A stretch of DNA of 44,737 nt, taken from Isotricha intestinalis. Its lineage: Eukaryota > Ciliophora > Litostomatea > Vestibuliferida > Isotrichidae. Positions 9,118 to 18,235 of this stretch are shown one piece after another. Numbering within the stretch: position 1 is the stretch's first letter; each line of letters starts with the position of its first letter. Below the pieces are notes generated by a model, which saw only the letters and a list, made by a program, of their open reading frames with translations, ran no database searches and was not told the DNA's origin. The stretch lies in NCBI GenBank assembly GCA_023807065.1, contig JAJJLU010000442.1:1-44737 (forward strand). Direction: 5' to 3'. The translations under genes were made by a program, and so were the position numbers.

Positions 9118-10127
9118 TTATATCGATTAAATAATATTTGTATATATAAATGGACTATTAAAAAAATTTTCTTTATTTAAGTTTGTTTTCAATTGTTTTC
9201 CAAATTCTATGTTTTGAAAAAATATTTATTATATTTATAAATCTATCTAAAGATAAATAAATTATGAGTCTATTATTATTAATAATTTAATTTTTTTATA
9301 ATTTTTATCTTAAATACATATTTTTGTTATTGTATAAATTACCTTTTTAATAATTTGAATTAATAACAAAAATTCAAATCATCTTTTTCTAAAATATTGC
9401 AAAAAATCTTAACTAGTTTTCTATTTCAAGGAGTGACTTTATTTTATAGTTCAAATAATATATTAAACTTTCAACTAAAAATAAATATAATCTTAATAAA
9501 TATTATTTTGATACAAATAATGACAAATGAAAAAAATTATCAAAAGAATCTTTCATTTTTTCAAAGTAATTTTGTAATAAATAATCAATAAGAGTTATAA
9601 TTTAAATTCCAGAACCTGTAAAATCCTTTTTTGGCTTTTTGTAATTCTGAAATCCTAAAGTTCTCCAAATCTTTACTTTAATAGTTATATTATATTTGAA
9701 AAAAATCTTTTGAATCTATTTTTTATTATTTTAATCAATATTTATGTGGTTTCATTATTGTTCTCATAAATGAGCTCGACGTTAAACTTTTTATTGAAAA
9801 AAAATTATATTTATTATATCTTTTTGCCTAATCAAATAATAACAAATTTTTTCACAACATGTTTTTGAAGAATTTGATTTGGGGATTTTTTATTATCATT
9901 TTTGATTCCTTTTTCAATCAGAGTTTCTGTGCTATTTATTACAATTATATTCATAAAATTAGGGTAAAAATCTTAAATGCTTTTTGAATAATATTTATTT
10001 TATTTAATTTACAAAAATAATTATTTCAAAAAATTATGTTTTTTTAACATTTTTTTATCTAAATCACTATCATTATATAATGATAAAAAGTACTTAAGTA
10101 GGAAAAATAATTTTCAAAAAAAAGAAA
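9118..10127. other. intergenic, weak coding remnants only
   Basis: About 1 kb. A 40-codon minus-strand frame (9832-9954, beginning MNIIVINSTETL) and a plus-strand frame at 9397-9591 lacking an ATG start are the only open stretches. Neither resembles a known family. The part from 9600 to 9960 is slightly richer in G/C than its surroundings. Confidence 0.4.
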
Positions 10128-10250
10128 CATTAATATTTAATTATGGAATTGAAAATCTGGATTAAAAGATTATTTAAATTATAGAAAAGATTTATTATAT
10201 ATTGGAGAAATAAAAGCATTTTTATCTCAATTAAATCCATGTCTTCCACA
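10128..10250 (+). pseudogene. decayed fragment related to the pseudokinase/B-box/LRR gene
   Basis: The DNA from about 10128 matches the stretch of the 3855-6233 gene near 4100-4220. ATTTAATTATGGAATT, then (after an indel) TTAAAAGATTATTTAAAT, AGAAAAGATTTATTAT and ATTGGAGAAATAAAAG correspond to the LIMELG...LKEYLN..RKDLLSIGEIKE segment. A frame change sits right after ATGGAATT, and no start or complete domain survives. It is a broken relative and shows that this gene family was once larger on this chromosome. Confidence 0.75.
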
Positions 10251-10269
10251 AACTGAATATTTAACAATT

Positions 10270-10628
10270 GAATCTTATTTTAAAAAAAGTTACATAGAAA
10301 ATCTGAGAAACAGATTTTAAATCAAATAAAAATCCCGCCCAAACAACAATTAGATTTGTTATATATGGAAATTTAGGACAAGAAAGATCTAAAATAATTA
10401 TAACAAATTATTTAAAAATTCAGTCGAATATCATTCATTGTTGCTACTTTAACTTTTCTATAATGGTGGAATAAATCAAAGAAAAAAAGTCTATTTTTTA
10501 TTTGAAAAAAAATGATTGAAATATTCCAGTTAAAAAAGATGCCACCCGCAAAAAAGAGTAATTACAAAAGAAGAAGGAGAAATATTATTAAAGTATATTA
10601 CTAAAAAAAATTTAAATAAAGTTTAGTA
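10270..10628 (+). pseudogene. decayed Rab-family small GTPase
   Basis: Rab landmarks appear in order but in changing frames: KKSYIENL (10282-10305, compare TESYISTI), ETDFKSNK (10307-10330, compare GVDFKTK), then IYGNLGQERSKIIITNYL (10358-10411, compare IWDTAGQERFRTITSSYY) and RCHPQKRVITKEEGEILLKY (10534-10593, compare NKCDL..RVVTKEEGE). The P-loop and hypervariable tail are not recognisable, and stops and frameshifts interrupt it. It follows directly on the kinase-like fragment, so the region is a patchwork of decayed genes. Family assignment rests on four collinear motifs. Confidence 0.65.
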
Positions 10629-11021
10629 GATAGAAAAACTATTGCTATCCTATTTTTAAATTAGTTAATTTTATTTTTAATGAAAAAAAAATTCGCTCTG
10701 AAAAAAAAAAATAAGAAAACAAAATGTTAAACAATTATCTATAATTAATAAAAAACTAAAAATTCAGGTTGTATTCAGAATCTAGTTTAATATTTGATTA
10801 TATTTATTTATTTATTTTAAATGATTTTAAAATGTTATTAAACAATCATTTAAATATGATGATTTAGGAGACCAAAATTAATTTTTTCATTCTAAAATAT
10901 ATTCTCATCATATATTTATAACAAACTTGTATTTAATTATATTTAATTAATTTAAATATAATTTTAATAATTATAATAATATTTATAATCAAAATTGTTA
11001 TTATATTTTTTATAGTAAACA
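10629..11021. other. intergenic, nothing recognised
   Basis: A/T-rich spacer of 393 bases leading into the next plus-strand gene. No motif or open frame of interest was seen. Confidence 0.4.
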
Positions 11022-11660
11022 ATGTCATATTTCTTTATTTTTTATTTAATAATTAAATATATAGTTTGTGAATATGAAGAAAATTTTCAAATGGCAAAGG
11101 CCTCTGCATGTATGGTAATAAGTAAAAGTGATATAGAATTAAATAATATTAAAAATCAAAAAGAAATTTTTGAAGGTCTAGTAAATTGTTATTATAAAAT
11201 AAGTGAAATTCAATTAATGAATTTAATTGAATTAATTAAAAATGGTATTACAAATTTTAAAGACACTGAATTTAATGGATTAGCCATTGGGAAAAATTTT
11301 TTGAAAAATTTCCCTAATAAAGATGATAGAAAAAGGAAAATGAAAGAGTTTCAAATGATTTTGATTACACTTAAAAATAGTGAACAAAATAAAGTGAATT
11401 TTAATATTAAAGAAAATTCTAAAAATAGTTTTCGAGGAGTTAAATTAATTTTACTAAAAATATTATTTTTTATAATGAATTATGTAAATGGATATGTAAT
11501 AATTATTATTTCAATTATTTTAGGATTTATAATATTAAGAAAAATTTCTCTAAATTATTCAAACAAGAGTCATAAAAATATAAAAAAGAAGATTAAAACT
11601 ATTTATATATTTTTAATAAACTTTAATTATTTTTTTACCAATATTATTTTCAATGATTAA
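11022..11660 (+). CDS. unknown membrane protein with signal-like N-terminus
   Basis: 212 residues, family not recognised. Residues 1-16 (MSYFFIFYLIIKYIVC) are hydrophobic and look like a signal peptide or signal anchor. A second hydrophobic helix spans about 157-172 (YVIIIISIILGFIIL), followed by a basic stretch (KNIKKKIK) and a third hydrophobic stretch at 193-210. The segment between (18-140) is mixed-charge and helical with Cys30 and Cys55. The simplest model is a small type I membrane protein with a lumenal helical domain and a short basic tail. The neighbourhood is pseudogene-rich, but the frame is intact with a good ATG in an A-rich context. The stop is TAA. Confidence 0.6.
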   Translation: MSYFFIFYLIIKYIVCEYEENFQMAKASACMVISKSDIELNNIKNQKEIFEGLVNCYYKISEIQLMNLIELIKNGITNFKDTEFNGLAIGKNFLKNFPNKDDRKRKMKEFQMILITLKNSEQNKVNFNIKENSKNSFRGVKLILLKILFFIMNYVNGYVIIIISIILGFIILRKISLNYSNKSHKNIKKKIKTIYIFLINFNYFFTNIIFND

Positions 11661-12317
11661 TTGAACAATAAATAATCAAATGGCATTGATTATAATAAAT
11701 TATTGAATTTAGCTTCATTGTTTTTATAAAAAAATTGATATAATATTTTAAAATCTCAAAACAACATAATATTTAATTAGTAATCAATCCACAAATATAT
11801 TAAATAGGAGGTTTTTCTCTATTAATTATAAATGGAACTCTATGATTTCACATAAACTGGCAATTTGTTTTTTTCTTCTTAAACTCTAATATAAATTAAA
11901 GTTATTCTTTTTGTTTAATATATTTATAAATGAAATTTCTTGTTTCTATATATTTAAGTAATTCTACTATTTTTTAATGGATTTATTATTATATATTATC
12001 CTTTCTTTAAAATTTTTTTATTATCTATTTTATCATAACTAAAGTATTAAATATTTTTTTAATTTTTGATTTTCTTTTTCATTTTTTTATAAATTTGTTG
12101 TTTTTAATTAATTAATTAAGATATAATCTGTTTTTAATTTTAAAAATTTTTGTAAATCAAAAGTTATCAATAATTTGTTTAATTTCAGGATATATTCACT
12201 TAATAAAAGTAAAAAATTAATTTAAATTTTTTTGAAACGTTAAAATAAAAAATTAATATTATTGAATTTTAATTTACTTATTTCATAAAATTCGTTTTTT
12301 CCTAATTAATTTATTAA
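11661..12317. other. intergenic, nothing recognised
   Basis: 657 bases of A/T-rich sequence between a plus-strand gene and the 3' end of UFM1. No coding stretch or RNA motif was found by eye. Confidence 0.4.
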
Positions 12318-12619
12318 TTATATGGAAAAATTTCCAACTCTATCTCTTGGAATTAATTTGAGATCACTACCATGTTTTAGGAAAATATTACCTGCTGTTT
12401 GATTAGGATTAATTCCAATTCCACTATTTGTTATAATTGCACTTGTTTCAGGAGTTACTTTAAATTGCTCAGCAATAAACCTGATTGCAGCATTAAAAGG
12501 TGCATCTTCAGGAACTTCAATTCTATATTCATTTAATTATAATTATATTACACTTTAAATGGAAGTTTTGGGTCTGAAGCTAAAGTTATTTTAAATTTAA
12601 CCATATTTTTTTTGTCCAT
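12318..12619 (-). CDS. UFM1: ubiquitin-fold modifier 1 (UFM1), two exons
   Basis: Ubiquitin-like modifier conjugated by UBA5, UFC1 and UFL1, mainly to ER-associated ribosomes (family knowledge). Exon 1 is 12552-12619 and exon 2 is 12318-12522, separated by a 29-nt intron. The spliced product is 90 residues. It follows human UFM1 almost residue by residue: [20 protein letters not shown] at the N-terminus, [20 protein letters not shown] in the middle, and [17 protein letters not shown] at the end. After the conserved Val-Gly (G86) there is a four-residue tail, NFSI, instead of the human Ser-Cys, to be removed by a UFSP-type protease. I chose ATG 12619 ([10 protein letters not shown]), which gives an N-terminus of about the right length; ATG 12604 is an alternative. 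No single long frame covers the gene, so it is easily missed. The stop is TAA. Confidence 0.95.
12523..12551 (-). other. 29-nt spliceosomal intron in UFM1
   Basis: On the minus strand it reads GTAATATAAT... to ...GAATATAG. Splicing joins GT|A (Val) in phase 2 and restores the conserved FKVIEVPE of UFM1. A GT one dinucleotide earlier (GTGTAA) would break the frame. Confidence 0.92.
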
Positions 12620-12810
12620 TTTTTTAGTCAATAAAATGTTTTTTTGAATATTTTATTTTTTTTATTAAATTCAATATATAATAAAAAAAAAGAAAATAAA
12701 AAGATAGAACCTAAATATTATTGTTTATTTATATTTAAAAATAAAATGAATTTATTAATGTGAAATTACATTAATAATTAATGATATTAAAAAATATAAA
12801 ATAAAATAAA

Positions 12811-15285
12811 ATGAGTATTTCTACTGATATACCAACCAAAAATTATTATAATTTCTCAACTCCAACAACAGCTTTTCTAAATTTTTTATATAATTCATTG
12901 AAACATGCATCAGGTAATAAAGTAGACATGTATACATTGTTTCAAATGTGTAATATCCCATTAATTGTTTCAGAAAAATTAATTTTAAATTCTTTTAAAA
13001 ATAAAAATTCATGTTGTGATAATCAAGAAAAAAAGAATAATTTGGATGTTAATGATAATGATAATGATTTTGTTTGTTTAACAAATGAAGAATTTATTTA
13101 TGGATTTAATACAATTTATTATGGAAATAATGCTGAAAAAACAAAATTAATCGCAAATCTATGTTCTTTTAATAACAATCTTATTTTTATCAAAGACGTA
13201 AAACTACTTTTATTACATTTACATATGAGATTTTTATATGATGATGAAAATCAAATGGTTTTGAAAAAAATATTGAATAATTTTTTTGAAGGAAAAGAAA
13301 ATTATATTATTGAAGAATTTATAACAAAATCATTAGAAAAAAATTTTGATATAGTACATATTTTTATAACTTTTTTCGAAAAATTTAAATTTTTTAATGA
13401 TGGACAAATAAAACTTTTTGAAAATTCATATTTAAATAATATAAAAAGTTGGAAAAAACTAAATATTTCAATTACAACTCCTGTAAATAATATATATGAT
13501 TTCGGTGATTGTATGAATAATGAATCATTGAGTACAAATATATATAATTCTTCAACCAAACAAAAAAGTGCTTTTTGTGAAAAAATAACTGAATATAATA
13601 TATCTAAAGAAGCTTTAGAATATGCAAATTTAATCAATAAATCTTTTATAGAATATGAACCTTTTGAAGCAGAAGATAATCAAATGAGGAAAGACTTGGA
13701 AGATTTTGATAATGATTTGTATAATACTTTAAATTCAGTTCAAAAAAATTTGGTTAAAAATATTAGTTTAAAACCTATTATTATTCAAAAAAATGAAATT
13801 GAAAAATTCACTAAAAGATCATTCAGTCCTATTAATAATATTACAAATGATAATAAAATGATTAAATTTAGTCAAGTTTATTTAAATTTTTATGAACATA
13901 GTGAAAGTGATGAATATGATAAAAGTATAAATACTAATTATTTAGCTATTAACAATACAAATACATTTAAACCTAATCGTTCAAATATTGAAAGTATAAT
14001 TTCAAATTCTTATATTGAAAATTCCAAATATATTGAAATTAAATGTTTTAAACTTGCTAAAACTTTAACTAAATTTAAAAAAGTTAAACTAATTTTATCT
14101 GATAATATTTTATTTTATTATTCTTTCGATACAAAAATTAGTGAAATATATTCTAATAAAAGTGAACTTAAATTAAAATCAATGATTTTCATAAGCCAAT
14201 TATATCCTAGTTTAATTCAAAACCCTTTAATACCAAATAACTTATATAACTCAATGAATTTACCAAATAAAAACACTCAAGTTTATCAATATCAAATATT
14301 TTCTAATTTACATAATAAACAATTGATATATAATTTTTTTTTTCATAACAAAGAAGATGTTGAAATATTAGATAATCATATAAAAAGTATTCAACATTTA
14401 AGAGAAATATCAAAATATTATAATATTAAATCAAATGAAACAAAAGAAATTGGAAGTGGTCATTTTGGAAAAGTAATTTTAAGTACTCATAAAATTACAG
14501 AACAAAAATTAGCAATAAAAACAATTCATAAGCATTATAAAGGAAAAACTAATACTCTGTCTAAAAAAAATGAAGATGAAAATTTGATAGAAAATAGGGA
14601 AATTGAAACTTTTAAATGTGTACAATGGGAAAAAGATATTTTTACCTTTATATCTCATTTAAATAATGCTCCTAATATAATTAAATGCTATGAATATTTT
14701 GAAAATTTGAAATATATATTTTATGTATATGAATATTGTTCAGGAGGGAATTTAAAAAAATTAAAATTCTCAAAAAATGCAAATTTAATTAATACTTTTT
14801 CAAAACATATGATAAGTGGATTATATACACTTCACTCATATGGAATTATACATAGAGATATAAAAAATGCAAATACTTTAATATATGAAAGAAATGATGG
14901 AAAAAATATTTTAAAAATAATTGATTTTGGTTTAAGTAAAGTTATGGGAGTTAATGAATATGCAAATGAAGGTTATGGAAGTTTACCTTATAAATCACCT
15001 GAACAATTATTAGGAAAAAAATATAGTTTTCCTGTTGATATATGGGCTTTAGGAATTACTATTTATTGGCTAGTTTATGGTCATTTTCCTGTTTCTGCTG
15101 AAACTAAACATAAAATGAAAAAATTAATAGTGAAATATGAATATAAAGTTAATAATGAAAATGATAAAATTGTAGGAAATGAAAGTTTTTTTTTTAATAA
15201 AATCCTAACTCATACTCTTATAAATGATTATAGAAAAAGAGTAAATATTTTAGAACTTATGAAGTATAAAGAATTAATATATTAG
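12811..15285 (+). CDS. protein kinase with N-terminal helical region and PH-like domain
   Basis: 824 residues. The C-terminal kinase domain (about 540-824) is complete and looks active: glycine loop GSGHFGKV (about 548), LAIKTI lysine, catalytic IIHRDIKNAN (about 680), IIDFGLSK (about 707), a substrate-positioning SLPYKSPEQ in place of APE, and VDIWALGITIY. Just before it, residues about 412-530 have the strand pattern of a PH domain (SKYIEIKCFKLAKTLTKFKK, then KLILSDNILFYYSF, closing with a long helix DVEILDNHIKSIQHL). The N-terminal 200 residues are helical and resemble degenerate EF-hand or other calcium-sensor-like repeats, without clear ligands. The family outside the kinase is not certain; group placement (CAMK-like or NEK-like) needs a tree. 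It is the first of three consecutive plus-strand kinase genes. The stop is TAG, good evidence that TAG terminates here. Confidence 0.88.
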   Translation: MSISTDIPTKNYYNFSTPTTAFLNFLYNSLKHASGNKVDMYTLFQMCNIPLIVSEKLILNSFKNKNSCCDNQEKKNNLDVNDNDNDFVCLTNEEFIYGFNTIYYGNNAEKTKLIANLCSFNNNLIFIKDVKLLLLHLHMRFLYDDENQMVLKKILNNFFEGKENYIIEEFITKSLEKNFDIVHIFITFFEKFKFFNDGQIKLFENSYLNNIKSWKKLNISITTPVNNIYDFGDCMNNESLSTNIYNSSTKQKSAFCEKITEYNISKEALEYANLINKSFIEYEPFEAEDNQMRKDLEDFDNDLYNTLNSVQKNLVKNISLKPIIIQKNEIEKFTKRSFSPINNITNDNKMIKFSQVYLNFYEHSESDEYDKSINTNYLAINNTNTFKPNRSNIESIISNSYIENSKYIEIKCFKLAKTLTKFKKVKLILSDNILFYYSFDTKISEIYSNKSELKLKSMIFISQLYPSLIQNPLIPNNLYNSMNLPNKNTQVYQYQIFSNLHNKQLIYNFFFHNKEDVEILDNHIKSIQHLREISKYYNIKSNETKEIGSGHFGKVILSTHKITEQKLAIKTIHKHYKGKTNTLSKKNEDENLIENREIETFKCVQWEKDIFTFISHLNNAPNIIKCYEYFENLKYIFYVYEYCSGGNLKKLKFSKNANLINTFSKHMISGLYTLHSYGIIHRDIKNANTLIYERNDGKNILKIIDFGLSKVMGVNEYANEGYGSLPYKSPEQLLGKKYSFPVDIWALGITIYWLVYGHFPVSAETKHKMKKLIVKYEYKVNNENDKIVGNESFFFNKILTHTLINDYRKRVNILELMKYKELIY

Positions 15286-15634
15286 TTTATAATTTACAAT
15301 ATTTTAAGTAAAGTGATGAGTGTCAAATAAAACAACAATGGACATTAGTTTTAATTCAATTAAATAGATTTTTATAGATATTTTTATGAATTAAGTAATT
15401 AGGTTCTATTTTATAAATAATAAAGTTAGAATATATTATTTTCATCTAGTACCAACCTATATTATTTTTAATATAAAAAATAAATATTATATGTTAAAAG
15501 TTATTTGTAATTCTAAATTATAAAATTATTTTTTTCATTTCAGAAAACAAAAAAAAATTAGATTTCAAGTATTTTTTTCTGAAAATAAATTTAATAAAAA
15601 TTTAGAAAAATAAAATACAAAAAAAACAAAAATT
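15286..15634. other. intergenic between kinase genes
   Basis: 349 bases, A/T-rich, both flanking genes on the plus strand. It holds the 3' UTR of one gene and the promoter of the next. Nothing else was seen. Confidence 0.4.
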
Positions 15635-18031
15635 ATGGGTTGTGTACAGTCATCAGAAATAATAAAAATTAATGAAAATCATGAAGATAAAACAGATAAT
15701 AACTTAAAAAGTAATTCATCGAACATCGTAAATAATTCTTATATAAAAGATCTTGATAAAATTCCAAATAAAAAAAAACAAAATGAAGAAATGATTATAA
15801 CAAAAAAAAATAGTAATAAAAAAAATGATATTAATATAAATAGAATTGAAGATAATCAAAAAGAAAAGGAGAATGAAAAAATAGAGGTTAAAGCTGAAAT
15901 AATTCAAACTCCTTCAAAAGAAAATACCCATGTAAAACATTATAAAATAGAAAATTTAAATGTGAATAATTTTAATATTCCAGAAATTACAAATAAATAC
16001 GATATTATAGAAGAAACAAATAGAAATCAAATGGAAATAAATTATAAAATGAGAAGTAAGAATAATAAGAAAAAAATTAAAACATTAAAAGTAATAAAAA
16101 AATCTGATTTAAATAAAAACACAGATGAAAAAAAAATTATATCAGAAATTGAAATATTAAAAAAATTAAAACATGAAAATATAATTCAAGTAGAAGAATG
16201 TTTAGTTGATGAAAATAATTATTATGTAATAGCAGAATTTTGTCAATTTGGAAGTTTAGATAATTATTTAAATAAAAATAAAAAATTAACAGAAAATCAA
16301 ACTAAATATATTATATCACAACTTTTAAAAGCTATTCAATATTTAAATTCAAAAAATTTTGTTCATACTGATATAAAACCTGAAAATATATTAATAGAAA
16401 AAATAATGAAAAAAAGAGATGAAGAACTTTGTGATATAAAATTATTAGATTTTGGTTCTTCAAGTTCTTTAATAAATAATCCTACAAATGATATTCCAAT
16501 TAAAAATTTACCTTATTATATTTCTCCAGAAATAATTGATAGAAAATATAATGCAAAATGTGATATTTGGTCTATAGGAGTTATTATGTATGAAATGTTA
16601 TTTGGTAAAAAACCTTTTACAGGTAATAATTATAATGAAGTAATTAATAATATAAAAACAAAACAAATAAATTTTGAAATGGAAAGAAATAATTATAATA
16701 ATAATTATGAAGAATTAAGTGAAGATTCTATTTATTTATTAAAAAATATGCTTCTTCGAGAAATAGAAAATAGATTTGATGTAGTGAGATGTTTAGAAAA
16801 TTCTTGGTTTGTTAGTTTAAAAGAATTTGAAGACTTAGATGAAGATATTAATACTGATTCAAATAAGAAAAACTCATATGAAAATGATTATAATTCTCCT
16901 AAAAATTTAAAAAAAGAAAATAATGATTCTTTTCAATCTAAAGATAATAATAATAATATTTTTAGTGATAAAAATGATGAGAATATGGAAAAAGAAAAAA
17001 CAAAAATTAAATTAAAAACACAAATTAATAACAAAACTAATTTTGAAAATATTAAAAGTGAAAGAAGTAATAGAACTTATAGTTTAAGAAGTGAGGATTG
17101 GAATAAAGAAAAAGAAAAAAAAGTAGAATTCATTAAATTAACAATAAAATATATTCATCATTATTATCGGAAAATTTTTCATTTTGAAAAAGAAGAAGAA
17201 AATCTAAAAAAAATGTTTAATAAAAATAAAATTAATGATAAAATCAATATTAAAGAGATTATTATTTGTTTTAATAAATATTCAGGATATGAAAATAATA
17301 TTATTACAAGTGTATCATCGAATGAATTAATTGAAGAGAAAATTAAAAAAAAATTTCCTAAAGAGAATTCCTTAGATTTTGCAAATTTTAAAAATTTTAT
17401 GATGACTGAAAAAGAGAATGATATTATATTTAAATTAAAAAAGAAATATATAGAATTAGAAAAAACAAATAGAGAAGAAATTAAACTTTTATTTAATGAA
17501 ATAAATAAAAAGCCTTCTATTCAAAGGTATTTTGATGAAATGAAAGTAGAAATGGACAAAGATAAATTAAAAGAAATTTATTTATTTTCAGATTATTTAA
17601 ATTTAATTGAAAGAATTGTTAAAAAATTAAATACCAAAGAAGAAATAAAGAAATTTAAAGAAGAAGAAAAAAAATTATATGAAGAAAAAATCAAAAAAGA
17701 AAAAGAAAGAAGAAAAATAATAAAAGAAGAAAAAATAAAAAAGGAAAATGAAAAAAAATTACAAGAAGAAAAAAGGAAAACATTAGAAGAAGAAAAAAAG
17801 AAAAAAATAGAGGAAGAATATATAAGAAAAAAATTAGAAGAAGAAGAAAGAAAAAAAATTGATGAAGAAAAAAAAAGGAAAAAAGAAGAAGAGAAAAATA
17901 AATCTTCAAAAAATTTAAATGGTATAAGAAATTCTTTTTTGAATAATTCTTTTAATAATGAAAATAATGATTTAAATAAAAATAAAAATGCTTTTAATCC
18001 AGAAGAATTTTTAAAATTAGTAGAAAAATAA
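15635..18031 (+). CDS. CDPK-like protein kinase, N-myristoylated, with degenerate active-site motifs
   Basis: 798 residues. MGCVQSS at the N-terminus fits N-myristoylation at Gly2 and palmitoylation at Cys3, hence membrane attachment. The kinase domain covers about 125-395: a lysine in LKVIKK, catalytic-loop HTDIKPEN (about 244-251), LLDFGSSS (about 270), PYYISPEII and CDIWSIGVIMYEML. The glycine loop is missing (IIEETNRNQMEI where GxGxxGxV is expected), and HRD has become HTD, so activity may be weak or unusual. Residues about 500-600 have the position and helical spacing of the CDPK calmodulin-like domain (FNKNKINDKINIKEI and similar), but the loops lack most acidic calcium ligands. The last about 150 residues are a Lys/Glu-rich coiled coil. 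It therefore resembles a CDPK that has lost calcium binding. It sits in a row of three kinases. The stop is TAA. Confidence 0.85.
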   Translation: MGCVQSSEIIKINENHEDKTDNNLKSNSSNIVNNSYIKDLDKIPNKKKQNEEMIITKKNSNKKNDININRIEDNQKEKENEKIEVKAEIIQTPSKENTHVKHYKIENLNVNNFNIPEITNKYDIIEETNRNQMEINYKMRSKNNKKKIKTLKVIKKSDLNKNTDEKKIISEIEILKKLKHENIIQVEECLVDENNYYVIAEFCQFGSLDNYLNKNKKLTENQTKYIISQLLKAIQYLNSKNFVHTDIKPENILIEKIMKKRDEELCDIKLLDFGSSSSLINNPTNDIPIKNLPYYISPEIIDRKYNAKCDIWSIGVIMYEMLFGKKPFTGNNYNEVINNIKTKQINFEMERNNYNNNYEELSEDSIYLLKNMLLREIENRFDVVRCLENSWFVSLKEFEDLDEDINTDSNKKNSYENDYNSPKNLKKENNDSFQSKDNNNNIFSDKNDENMEKEKTKIKLKTQINNKTNFENIKSERSNRTYSLRSEDWNKEKEKKVEFIKLTIKYIHHYYRKIFHFEKEEENLKKMFNKNKINDKINIKEIIICFNKYSGYENNIITSVSSNELIEEKIKKKFPKENSLDFANFKNFMMTEKENDIIFKLKKKYIELEKTNREEIKLLFNEINKKPSIQRYFDEMKVEMDKDKLKEIYLFSDYLNLIERIVKKLNTKEEIKKFKEEEKKLYEEKIKKEKERRKIIKEEKIKKENEKKLQEEKRKTLEEEKKKKIEEEYIRKKLEEEERKKIDEEKKRKKEEEKNKSSKNLNGIRNSFLNNSFNNENNDLNKNKNAFNPEEFLKLVEK

Positions 18032-18235
18032 ATAAAAAAGTACTTTATAAATTAAAATCAAAAAGAAACTTGTCAAAAAAAATGAAAATGCAATTCCTGA
18101 GTAATCGGTAAATTTAACAAAGAGTAAATTTCAATAATTGAAAATATAATTTCCAAAAAAGAAAATAGAAATAATAATGTAATAAGTATATAATTTTTCT
18201 GTTTTATTATTAAATTTAAAAAAAATAATTAAAAT

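Noticed and set aside
9397..9591. 64-codon plus-strand frame
   Set aside because: It has no ATG start at its beginning, its composition matches random A/T-rich DNA, and no motif is present.
17691..17909. Minus-strand hydrophobic frame opposite the CDPK-like gene
   Set aside because: Antisense shadow of the Lys/Glu coiled coil; no start context or membrane protein pattern beyond Phe/Leu runs.
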